From Mariaggregatimicrobium sp964498785 (GTDB taxonomy: Bacteria; Zhuqueibacterota; Zhuqueibacteria; Thermofontimicrobiales; Thiofontviventaceae), in NCBI GenBank assembly GCA_964498785.1, contig CAZCJL010000090.1, forward strand, positions 1 to 28,663: DNA of 28,663 bases. The letters are read 5' to 3'. Each line of letters begins with the position of its first letter. Positions within the stretch are counted from its first letter, which is position 1. Below are positions 14,786-22,468 of this stretch, piece after piece. The notes below the pieces were generated by a model. The model worked only from the letters and a program-made list of their open reading frames with translations. It did not search any database and was not told the DNA's origin. The translations under genes were made by a program, and so were the position numbers.

Positions 14786-15865
14786 TTAAGTAAATAATAG
14801 CTTATATATGTATAAAATAATATTGCCTCTGGCCAAAACAGTAAGCAAAACACCTAAAAAAAGCAGGGGGGCAAAGGGCAGCACTTGGTGAATGTTTATT
14901 GATTCAAACTCAAGCTTTCCCTCTTTTTTCATCTTGCCGAGCTTTTTTATGTCTTCCTCGCTCAGGCCGTTTTTCCCGAATTCAATGAAGCCTTTTTCCA
15001 CTTTTTTTTCAAGCAAATTTACCAGGCTTACTTCGGCCGCGGTTATTTTTACGTATTTTTTGTCTTTCTTTCTTATTTTATCAAACGGAATCATCCCGGG
15101 TTTCAGGTCTTTTATTTTTACGGGAGTCGTCAGGACTTTTACCCCCAGGTTTAAAATAAAAAATCTTAAGAAAATAAATCCCGCGACAATGAGGATAAAG
15201 TTTGTCAAAAAGGGCAGGGAGGCAACTTTGGAAAAATCAAAAATCACCCTTAACACGCCTATTACAGAGCAGAGTTTTATCACGTCTTTGAAGGCCTTTT
15301 TAATCGCCTGAAGCAGTAAAAACAGGAAAATTATGGTGATGAAATAATCAGGCGTGAAATTAAAGAAGCCGAATATGATTTCTGTCAGCCAAGTGAAAGA
15401 AAAAACAAAAACAGAAATCATGAAAATATTTTTCAAACTGGCTGTTTTCTTCAGCAGGGCTATTTTTTCCTTTTTGCCGGTTTTTCTGAGAATTAAAACC
15501 ATGAAAAAGAAAAAAACAGGAGTTACGGTGTTTATCAAAACCAAAAGCGGTACTGAAAGAACGTTTTGATTGAAGAGTATGTTGGAGAGAATGCAGTTGT
15601 AGGCGGTGAAGAGTTTTGCGTCTCCGGCGCTCCAGAGGTTAGTAGCCCATATAACCAGGCCTATGAAAAGGGCAAATGAAGTTCTTATAATTGCTTGAAA
15701 AAGAAAAGAGCCGTTGTAATAAATAGCGTTTGCAAGAAAACCGAAAGCGATTGCCATGACAATGTGCTTGTTTTTTATTTTACCCTCCTTTTTATCGGTA
15801 AGGGAGGTTATTAAACCAAAAAAAATCAAAAAAATTATATTTATAAAGAACCACCAAAAATCCAT
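14786..15865 (-). CDS. A24-family prepilin/preflagellin peptidase
   Basis: This 359-residue polytopic membrane aspartyl protease shows both catalytic Asp motifs: the first in ITSLTDKKEGKIKNK (Asp24) and the second in the LWSAGDAKLF form of Gly-x-Gly-Asp (Asp82). About eight spans are present, with a soluble stretch at about 240-320 carrying KPGMIPFDKIRK. Family members cleave class III signal peptides of archaeal pilins and flagellins just before the hydrophobic segment. Here it is the first gene of the operon that ends in the His/Ser/Cys repeat precursor, so that precursor (leader ending SDEEG) is the likeliest substrate. At 359 residues it is longer than the shortest archaeal members because of this C-terminal region. 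No pilin or secretion ATPase gene lies nearby. Confidence 0.75.
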   Translation of the reverse strand: MDFWWFFINIIFLIFFGLITSLTDKKEGKIKNKHIVMAIAFGFLANAIYYNGSFLFQAIIRTSFALFIGLVIWATNLWSAGDAKLFTAYNCILSNILFNQNVLSVPLLVLINTVTPVFFFFMVLILRKTGKKEKIALLKKTASLKNIFMISVFVFSFTWLTEIIFGFFNFTPDYFITIIFLFLLLQAIKKAFKDVIKLCSVIGVLRVIFDFSKVASLPFLTNFILIVAGFIFLRFFILNLGVKVLTTPVKIKDLKPGMIPFDKIRKKDKKYVKITAAEVSLVNLLEKKVEKGFIEFGKNGLSEEDIKKLGKMKKEGKLEFESINIHQVLPFAPLLFLGVLLTVLARGNIILYIYKLLFT

Positions 15866-15887
15866 AGATAAAGTGAGTAATTCTAAG

Positions 15888-15895
15888 TATAAAAA
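15888..15895. promoter_or_regulatory. Divergent promoter between the Hxs operon and the HxsC-like series
   Basis: In the 62-bp gap between the start codons at 15865 (minus) and 15928 (plus), TATAAAAA (minus TTTTTATA) is centred about 26 bases from the minus ATG, matching a leaderless peptidase message. It is about 37 bases from the plus ATG, which would leave a short leader with a GTGGT ribosome binding site at about 15919-15923. One TATA may serve both operons. Confidence 0.4.
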
Positions 15896-15927
15896 TTTAA
15901 TAACATTAAAACTAAACGCGTGGTTTA

Positions 15928-16902
15928 ATGGAAAACAGAAAGAGACTGGACATAAAACTGGGGTTTTCCTGCAACAACAACTGCAGGCACTGTGTCATGG
16001 GGCTTGAAAAAAGAAACTCAACCACGGACAGGACTACTTCCGAATGTTTCAGGGAAATAAAAGAGGCAAGGGAAAACGGTGCGAACGAGCTGGTCCTGAC
16101 CGGGGGAGAGCCCACCATAAGGAAGGACCTGGTGGACATAGTGGCCTACGCAAAGGGCCTGGGCTACAGGCTGATCCAGATGCAGACCAACGCAAGGCTG
16201 CTCTGCTACAGGGACTACGTGGACAAGCTGGTCCGGGCCGGAATCACGGAGTTTGTTCCCGCCGTGCACGGCCACGAGGCCGGGCTGCATGACTTTATAA
16301 CCCAGGCTCCCGGCTCTTTCAAGCAAACTTTTCAGGCCATAAAAAACATAAGGAATTACGACCTTTATTTGCTGACCAACACGGTGCTAAGCAAGCTGAA
16401 TTACAAGTTTTTGCCGGAGATAGCCAGGATGCTTGTGGACTTAAACGTGGACCAGTTTCAATTCGCCTGCGTGCATCCTCTGGGAAATGCAGGAAAGTTT
16501 TACGATGAGGTGGTGCCTAATTTTGAGGAGGTCATGCCTTATCTCCACAAGGCGCTGGATGTGGCCGAAGAGTGCGGAACTACGGCCAGGGTGGAGGCAG
16601 TGCCTTTTTGCTATATGCAGGGCTACGAGAAGCACGTTTCCGAGCTGTATTTTCCCGAGTACGTTGAGCTAAGGGATATAGAGAGAACCATAGCTGATTT
16701 TGGCCGCGTGAGAAAAGTGAGTGGCAAGAAAAAAATTCCCGGGTGCAGAAACTGCATGTACGATTTGATATGCGAGGGGCCCTGGAGGGAGTATCTGGAG
16801 AGGCGTGACTTTGAGCAGTTAAAGCCCGTTAAGGGTAAAAAGATAAGAGACGTGTCCAGGTTTATGGAAACCGGGTACGATTCAAAGGAAAAAAAGCGAT
16901 AA
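15928..16902 (+). CDS. HxsC-like radical SAM protein 1
   Basis: This 324-residue protein has the radical SAM motif Cys15-x3-Cys19-x2-Cys22 (SCNNNCRHC), the LTGGEPT motif, QMQTNARLL, a HxxxLHDFITQAPGSF stretch, PFCYM, and a C-terminal Cys273-x2-Cys276-x5-Cys cluster followed by Gly-Pro-Trp-x-x-Tyr. This order (QTN, HD-x-I-T-x-A-x-GSF, PLC, Cx2Cx5C-x-G) is the layout of HxsC, the second radical SAM protein of His-Xaa-Ser systems. It opens the plus series divergent from the Hxs operon, sharing its promoter region. Residues 46-121 are encoded by a 230-bp block identical to one in the HxsC-like gene at 26603. The block is much richer in GC than its surroundings. Confidence 0.7.
   Translation: MENRKRLDIKLGFSCNNNCRHCVMGLEKRNSTTDRTTSECFREIKEARENGANELVLTGGEPTIRKDLVDIVAYAKGLGYRLIQMQTNARLLCYRDYVDKLVRAGITEFVPAVHGHEAGLHDFITQAPGSFKQTFQAIKNIRNYDLYLLTNTVLSKLNYKFLPEIARMLVDLNVDQFQFACVHPLGNAGKFYDEVVPNFEEVMPYLHKALDVAEECGTTARVEAVPFCYMQGYEKHVSELYFPEYVELRDIERTIADFGRVRKVSGKKKIPGCRNCMYDLICEGPWREYLERRDFEQLKPVKGKKIRDVSRFMETGYDSKEKKR
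16063..16292 (+). repeat. 230-bp perfect repeat, copy 1
   Basis: Every base matches 26726-26955, in the same orientation and reading frame. My count gives about 63% GC. It encodes the segment from the Glu-Ala-Arg-Glu helix through LTGGEPTIRK, QMQTNARLL and HGHEAGLHD. The base before and the base after differ between copies, and flanking DNA is clearly diverged. Confidence 0.95.
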
Positions 16903-16904
16903 AA

Positions 16905-18749
16905 ATGCCGAAAATAATAAAATCCGCGGATAAGACCTCTAATGAAAAAATTCTGGTTACTCTGTGCGTGGTTCACCAGTGCAACAACAACTGCCTCTCC
17001 TGCATAAGAGATGAAAATTTTATAAAAACGCCCAATTTAAAACTGGAAGACATCTCCAGGACGATTGAAAAACTTTCCCAAAAAGTAAATACAGTTTTTA
17101 TTACCGGAGGAGAACCTACTTTAAGGTCGGACCTGAGGGAAATACTTCTTTTAATCCAGAATAAGCTTCCTCATGCCGAAATAGCAATCCTTTCAAATTC
17201 AAGAATGTTTTCCTATAAGGAATACGTTAAAAAGCTTTTTTCCGGCCTGAATAAAAACAAGATTTACGTTGCGGCGCCACTTTATTCAAACAAGCCCGAA
17301 GTTCATGACAATATAACCAGAGTAAAAAATTCATTCAAACAAACAACCATGGGAATAGAAAATCTTCTTAAATACGGCATTAGAGTTGAGATTAGAGTGG
17401 TGGTGAACGGTTTGAATTATAAAACACTTGAAACAACATCAAAATTCATAATAAAAAAATTCAAGAAACCGTTTAAAGTAACTTTTGTAAGCATTTCTTT
17501 TGTGGGCAATGCCAAGAAAAACGTATCTGAAGTGGGAGTAAAGATAACAGATACGGTTTTTAATCTTGAGAGGGCCTGTGAAATGCTTAAAAGAGAGGGA
17601 ATTAACGTAAAGCTTTATCATTATCCTCTTTGTGTTCTAAATAAAAAATATTTCAAAGAAGCCGAAAGAATAGCAGTTCAAAAAAATAAAGTAGTTTTTT
17701 TAGATACGTGCAAAAACTGCGGTTTCAAGGAAAGGTGTTGTGGCGTATGGAGCAGTTACATTGATGAATTTGGGCCCCATGAATTCAGGTATATGCCAAA
17801 AAACAACGATTTTGCAAATCTCCAAATAAATAGTTCATGTAATCAAGACTGCCTTTTTTGCCTCAGACCACCAGGCTCCCAAAGAGACCCTAAAAGAAGC
17901 GAATTAGAGAAAAAAATAATTGAAATATCCAAAGATTTTAACAATGTCATATTTACAGGCGGCGAGCCTACACTTAGAAAGGATTTGCCGGAATTGGTTA
18001 AGTTTGCAAAAGAAAACGGATTAACGCACGTAAGGTTACAAAGTAATTGTATAAATATTTCTGATTATCCCTTTGCAAAAAAATTAAAGGAATCCGGTTT
18101 GGATTCGGTTTTGGTTTCTTTTCAATCGCATATACCGGTTAAATTGGATAAAATCGCAAGAAGAAAAGATAATTTTGGGCCCACCGTAAAGGGAATAAAA
18201 AATCTTTTAAAACTTGGTGTAAGGACAGAAATATCTCAGGTTATAAATTCTATAAACTTCAAAGATATGCCTAATTTTATTGAATATGTACATGAAAATT
18301 TTATAATTAAGAATATAATTTTTTTCTATGTGAGGCCCATTGGAAGTGCCTGGAAAAACAAAGATATTATGCCCAAATTTTCTGACATTGAACCTTATTT
18401 AAAAAAGGCTATCGAAGCCGGACAAAAAAAAAGATTGGAGGTTTTGGTTTACGGTGTTCCACTATGTTTTTTGAATGATTTTGAGCACCATTCAAGCCAA
18501 ATAAAAAGATTTATGGACGGTACGTTATATTCGGATTATTATATTGCCGATACAAGAAAATTCTCTGAAAAGGAATACCAAGATTACATGGCCAAAAAAC
18601 CCGAAAAGTGTAATTTATGTACATTAAAAGCCATTTGTCCGGGTGTATGGAAAAGATACGTTGAACTTTACGGTTCCAACGAGTTAAAACCAAGCAAAAA
18701 AAGCATCCAAACAATAATCAAAAAAAGTGAAAATATGGGTACATTATGA
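16905..18749 (+). CDS. Double radical SAM protein (tandem fusion of two HxsC-like domains)
   Basis: This 614-residue protein contains two complete modules. Module 1 (about 1-300) has Cys26-x3-Cys30-x2-Cys33 (QCNNNCLSC), ITGGEPTLR, PLYSNKPEVHD, KNSFKQT, PLCVLN and CKNCGFKERCCGVW. Module 2 (about 305-614) has Cys312-x3-Cys316-x2-Cys319 (SCNQDCLFC), FTGGEPTLRK, RLQSN, PLCFLN and CNLCTLKAICPGVW. Each module thus keeps its own radical SAM and C-terminal auxiliary-cluster cysteines. Module 2 has lost the His-Asp pair of the HDxITxAxGSF stretch, suggesting a changed role. The gene lies 2 bases after the first HxsC-like gene and overlaps the next by four (ATGA). Fusion could fix a fixed-order, two-site reaction (inference). 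Confidence 0.75.
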   Translation: MPKIIKSADKTSNEKILVTLCVVHQCNNNCLSCIRDENFIKTPNLKLEDISRTIEKLSQKVNTVFITGGEPTLRSDLREILLLIQNKLPHAEIAILSNSRMFSYKEYVKKLFSGLNKNKIYVAAPLYSNKPEVHDNITRVKNSFKQTTMGIENLLKYGIRVEIRVVVNGLNYKTLETTSKFIIKKFKKPFKVTFVSISFVGNAKKNVSEVGVKITDTVFNLERACEMLKREGINVKLYHYPLCVLNKKYFKEAERIAVQKNKVVFLDTCKNCGFKERCCGVWSSYIDEFGPHEFRYMPKNNDFANLQINSSCNQDCLFCLRPPGSQRDPKRSELEKKIIEISKDFNNVIFTGGEPTLRKDLPELVKFAKENGLTHVRLQSNCINISDYPFAKKLKESGLDSVLVSFQSHIPVKLDKIARRKDNFGPTVKGIKNLLKLGVRTEISQVINSINFKDMPNFIEYVHENFIIKNIIFFYVRPIGSAWKNKDIMPKFSDIEPYLKKAIEAGQKKRLEVLVYGVPLCFLNDFEHHSSQIKRFMDGTLYSDYYIADTRKFSEKEYQDYMAKKPEKCNLCTLKAICPGVWKRYVELYGSNELKPSKKSIQTIIKKSENMGTL

Positions 18750-19675
18750 AAGAAAAAACTCTGAGAATAACTATGGATTGCAATCAAAAGTGTTTGTTTT
18801 GTAGACCGACAAAAAAGGACTTGAATTTCAAACAACCTACCACAGAAGAATTAAAGAGGACGATTTATTCTTCCGCGAGGGAGGGTGTTAAATTTATAAC
18901 AATAACCGGTGGAGAACCCACGTTGAGAAATGACCTAATAGAAATAATAAAATATATAAAGTCCCTCGGTTTGTCCGCTAAATTAATAACAAACGGTATG
19001 ATGTTTTTTTATGAAAAATATTGTAAATTAATTTATGAAAGCGGGTTGGATAAGGTAGTTATTTCTATCCATTCCTCAAAACCGGAGATACATGATTTTT
19101 TAACTCAGGTTGAAAAATCTTTTGAAAAAACCCTTGCAGGCTTAAAAAATATAAGCATCTATGACATAGAAATCGAGACAAACATGGTAATAAACAACAA
19201 TAACAAGGACAATTTAAAGGATTATGTAGACATGATTAAAAAAATTGACAGGAACATTTCCATGACATTTTCTCTGGTGGAACCGAGTGGAAGAGCTTTG
19301 AATAACACCCAGCTGATACCAAAATATTCTGATATAAGGGAAAAAATAATTGAAGTTAGCGAATACTGCCTAAAAAACAAGGTCAAGTTCAGATATACAT
19401 CGTGCTTTATGCCTTTTTGTTTTATTGACATAAGATTTTTAAGTCACAGCGATTGGTTTTTTTATTTAAAAAAACAGCACAACAGGGAATTTGTTAAAGT
19501 CAGAAGTTCAAATTCAGAAAAAATTCAAGCATGTAAGGACTGTTTTTTCTCGGATTTTTGCTGTGGTCCACCAAAAAATTACGTAAGCCTTTACGGAGAA
19601 GAAGAATTTAGGCCCTTTAAAGAAAAAATAGTTTTAGGGGAGATTATAAGTGCTGATTACAATAAAAATGACTAA
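18746..19675 (+). CDS. HxsC-like radical SAM protein 3
   Basis: In this 309-residue protein the radical SAM motif Cys12-x3-Cys16-x2-Cys19 (DCNQKCLFC) lies almost at the N-terminus. It is followed by ITGGEPTLRN, SSKPEIHDFLTQVEKSF, PFCFID and a C-terminal Cys-Lys-Asp-Cys-(x)5-Cys-Cys-Gly-Pro-Pro-Lys-Asn-Tyr. The usual Trp after Gly is replaced by Pro here. Compared with its neighbour at 15928 the DNA is much more AT-rich, and this AT-rich character runs through the block 16905-20500. It overlaps the previous gene by four bases and the next by 26, so it belongs to a tightly coupled tandem series. Function in peptide modification is inferred from family and context. Confidence 0.7.
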   Translation: MKEKTLRITMDCNQKCLFCRPTKKDLNFKQPTTEELKRTIYSSAREGVKFITITGGEPTLRNDLIEIIKYIKSLGLSAKLITNGMMFFYEKYCKLIYESGLDKVVISIHSSKPEIHDFLTQVEKSFEKTLAGLKNISIYDIEIETNMVINNNNKDNLKDYVDMIKKIDRNISMTFSLVEPSGRALNNTQLIPKYSDIREKIIEVSEYCLKNKVKFRYTSCFMPFCFIDIRFLSHSDWFFYLKKQHNREFVKVRSSNSEKIQACKDCFFSDFCCGPPKNYVSLYGEEEFRPFKEKIVLGEIISADYNKND

Positions 19676-20672
19676 AAATTGTAACAATAACTGTCTGCAT
19701 TGCGCGGTTGGAGGACCTTCATCCGATTCAGAGAACCTGAAAAAAGAAGAAATATTAGATAAAATTGACAGGGCAATCAAAAACAATTTAAGAATTATAG
19801 AACTTAGTGGCGGGGAACCCACAATCAGAAATGATTTTTTTGAAATTTTAAAACATATTAAAAAAACAAACAAAAACAGCCAAATATATGTGTTTACAAA
19901 CGGAAGAATATTCTTTTACAAAGATTATGTAAAAAAACTTTCTGAAATTGTGGATAAAAAATTTTATATATTATGTGATTTACATGCATCCTACCCTGAA
20001 TTACATGATGAAATTACAAGAGTAAAGGGAAGCTTTAATCAAACGGTTGGTGGCATAAAAAATCTTTTAAATGAAAGCGTAAGAACATGGATAAGAATTG
20101 TTGTGCACAAGTTAAACTATAAAAATTTACCGGATTTGGTAGATTTGATTCTATCTGAATTTTCGGGTATAGAAAAAATAGAGTTTTTGAGCACCAATAT
20201 CTCAGGCAACGCTCTGGATAATAAGGAAAAAATATCCGTGAAATATTCTACAATCAGGCCAAAGCTGGAAGAAGCCCTGAAAAAACTGGAGCAAAAAGGA
20301 ATACCTTACAGGCTGAGGGTTTTCCCTCTCTGTAAGATAAATGAAAGATTCAGAAAAAACGCGGAAGGCAAATCATCGGATGAAAAGGCGACGGCCTACC
20401 CATTTAACTGCAGATATTGCAGGGAAATAATTTCCTGTTCAGGGATATGGAAATCTTACATAAGGGAGGTGGGCACGGAGGAATTCAGGCAGGTACCCCT
20501 TGTTGAAAAAGACAAGTGCAAGCAGTGCGGTGCATGCGCCAAGGCGTGCCCAAGCGGTGCTATAAAATTAGGCCCATACCCTGAAATTAATGAAGAGAAG
20601 TGCAATAGATGCCACAACTGCTTTAGAGCATGTCCCAACGCGGCTATCAAGTTAAAATTACCGGTTCTTTAA
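19650..20672 (+). CDS. HxsC-like radical SAM protein fused to a dicluster ferredoxin
   Basis: This 340-residue protein has Cys11-x3-Cys15-x2-Cys18 (NCNNNCLHC), SGGEPTIRN, LHDEITRVKGSF, PLCKIN and a C-terminal Cys-Arg-Tyr-Cys-(x)5-Cys-Ser-Gly-Ile-Trp. It then carries an added domain with two [4Fe-4S] motifs, CKQCGACAKACP (from Cys290) and CNRCHNCFRACP (from Cys318). The ferredoxin could deliver electrons for SAM cleavage to this enzyme and its neighbours, or act as auxiliary clusters. The start is GTG at 19650, overlapping the previous gene by 26 bases. A later ATG at 19668 would remove most of the first strand, which its paralogues keep. It is the last of four tandem HxsC-like genes. Confidence 0.75.
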   Translation: MLITIKMTKNCNNNCLHCAVGGPSSDSENLKKEEILDKIDRAIKNNLRIIELSGGEPTIRNDFFEILKHIKKTNKNSQIYVFTNGRIFFYKDYVKKLSEIVDKKFYILCDLHASYPELHDEITRVKGSFNQTVGGIKNLLNESVRTWIRIVVHKLNYKNLPDLVDLILSEFSGIEKIEFLSTNISGNALDNKEKISVKYSTIRPKLEEALKKLEQKGIPYRLRVFPLCKINERFRKNAEGKSSDEKATAYPFNCRYCREIISCSGIWKSYIREVGTEEFRQVPLVEKDKCKQCGACAKACPSGAIKLGPYPEINEEKCNRCHNCFRACPNAAIKLKLPVL

Positions 20673-20682
20673 TCGGGATAAC

Positions 20683-22416
20683 ATGGGCACGTTAAAAATA
20701 AAATGGATGTCAGGAAGAAATTTAATGCTTACTGCAGTGATTACACTCCTCTTTTTTTCTTTCGTTGGATTGAAAGGAAGTCCGTGGTTTGAAAAAATTT
20801 CCGAGGAAATGCCGGATGAATGCCTAACAATTTCAGCGGAAAACCTGAAATTCATGGAAAGCCCGGAAGGTCTGGAAATTTTGAATGAAGCGGAGTGCGT
20901 ATACTATGACCAGGATGTCTACGTTCCTGACTTTAATTTCTCCTATGTTGTTATATACGACACGCCTCCCTCTAAAGAAGACATAAATAACTGGAAGGGG
21001 GGCTTGAGCGAAGTCCAGCTGTTGTTTTACAGGGAATCCATGGGGAAAATTAAAATATCAACCGATTTGTTTTTTGTTGACAAGAAATTTTTAGGCATGG
21101 ACTATCTTAACTATTCCCAAATGTCTTTTCACGAGTGGTACGACATTCTAAACCAGAGTTTGCAGCTGGATTCTTACGAAATTGTGGGATTTTCTCCCAT
21201 GAGAGACATAAGTTGGTGTGAAGACGGTCCGAGTTTCGGGTTCAGATACGGGGAGAAGGTTGTTTTTTGTCTGGAAGAGCATCCTGTAAAAGAGTCCGGA
21301 GATTTCGAATTCCCGACTTTACTGACCATACACAAAATAATGCACGGTTGGGGATATAATCATCTTTACGAAAAAAACAAATACGGTTTCGTGAGTTTCA
21401 ACCTGGGAATTCCCTTCAAAAAATTTAATTATGAAAACAATATATATTTCAACAAGTTTTTCTTGGAACATCTGGGGGTTTACGAGAGCGAAATAGAAAA
21501 TTTTGAAAACTGTGCTTATGAGGAAAAATTGTGGGTTGACACGGACAGATATTGGTCCTTTGACGCTTACGGAACCTACTGCAGCGATATAGACAGCGAC
21601 GGCCTGCCGGATAACGAGGATGATTACTACTTGACGCCGTTCGGCTCTGAGGGCCCGGATTCTGACAGCGACGGCATATCCGAATCTTTGGATTTGTGCC
21701 CGAATAATGTGGTGAATACTAATTTCTCTGATACCATGATTTCCTTTTCCAACTATGCTGCACTTTTTGAAAAAAATGCCGGCATTCAAGTAAATTTCAG
21801 CTTTCCTGAGGGGGAATTAGTCAAGATATTAAAGTATAACGGCAACACGAGCGGGGAAAAATTCAATTCATTTGAAAACGAGACGGCACTTAAGGGAAGC
21901 GTGTTTTTTCTTGAAAGAAGTCAGCCTCTTGTCAAGTTGGAAATTTTTTACAGAGTCGGTGAAGACGAGTATTACAGAAGGTTTTACCTTACCAACCAGA
22001 AAAGGATTTTTGAATCGCTTGAGTACGGCTCTGACTTGGACTGGTATAATTTTCATAGACTGGGCTGCGACCCCTTTTCCAGCGGCCTCCCGGATGTTCC
22101 GGATAACTACGACTGGGACGGGGACGGCGTACCGGACAAAGAAGACGGGTTGCCCACGGTTCCCGGGAGATGTTCCGCCTCAGAATTTCTGCAAGGGCTT
22201 TCGGATTCGGACGGGGACGGGTTGTGCGACCCCATACACTTTCCGATTTTAAAAAATTATATAGGAATGGACTTTTGTCCCTTCCTGAAAGGCACAAGAG
22301 AAAACAGGGGCTGTCCCGACCTAGACGGCGACGGCTTGTGGTGGTACGATGATTTTTTTCCTTTAACTTCATTCTATATTTACAATCCCTATGTGATTGA
22401 TGTTTTGATTAGGTAA
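20683..22416 (+). CDS. Secreted or anchored protein with a mutated metzincin motif and TSP3-like repeats
   Basis: This 577-residue protein has an N-terminal hydrophobic segment (about residues 14-30) consistent with a signal peptide or membrane anchor. At 217-227 it reads HKIMHGWGYNH, which is the metzincin zinc motif HExxHxxGxxH with the catalytic Glu replaced by Lys. From about 302 onward there are several Asp-rich calcium-binding repeats of thrombospondin-type-3 style: DIDSDGLPDNEDD, DSDSDGISESLDLCP, DWDGDGVPDKEDG, DSDGDGLCDP and DLDGDGLWW. The three zinc-binding His remain, so it may bind metal without proteolysis. It sits 10 bases after the ferredoxin-fused radical SAM gene, in the same direction, so it could be a substrate or partner of the modification machinery (inference). 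Confidence 0.7.
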   Translation: MGTLKIKWMSGRNLMLTAVITLLFFSFVGLKGSPWFEKISEEMPDECLTISAENLKFMESPEGLEILNEAECVYYDQDVYVPDFNFSYVVIYDTPPSKEDINNWKGGLSEVQLLFYRESMGKIKISTDLFFVDKKFLGMDYLNYSQMSFHEWYDILNQSLQLDSYEIVGFSPMRDISWCEDGPSFGFRYGEKVVFCLEEHPVKESGDFEFPTLLTIHKIMHGWGYNHLYEKNKYGFVSFNLGIPFKKFNYENNIYFNKFFLEHLGVYESEIENFENCAYEEKLWVDTDRYWSFDAYGTYCSDIDSDGLPDNEDDYYLTPFGSEGPDSDSDGISESLDLCPNNVVNTNFSDTMISFSNYAALFEKNAGIQVNFSFPEGELVKILKYNGNTSGEKFNSFENETALKGSVFFLERSQPLVKLEIFYRVGEDEYYRRFYLTNQKRIFESLEYGSDLDWYNFHRLGCDPFSSGLPDVPDNYDWDGDGVPDKEDGLPTVPGRCSASEFLQGLSDSDGDGLCDPIHFPILKNYIGMDFCPFLKGTRENRGCPDLDGDGLWWYDDFFPLTSFYIYNPYVIDVLIR

Positions 22417-22468
22417 GATTATTGGAAGGGCATTTCATTTTTAATAGTTCAAAAAATCATTATATTTT

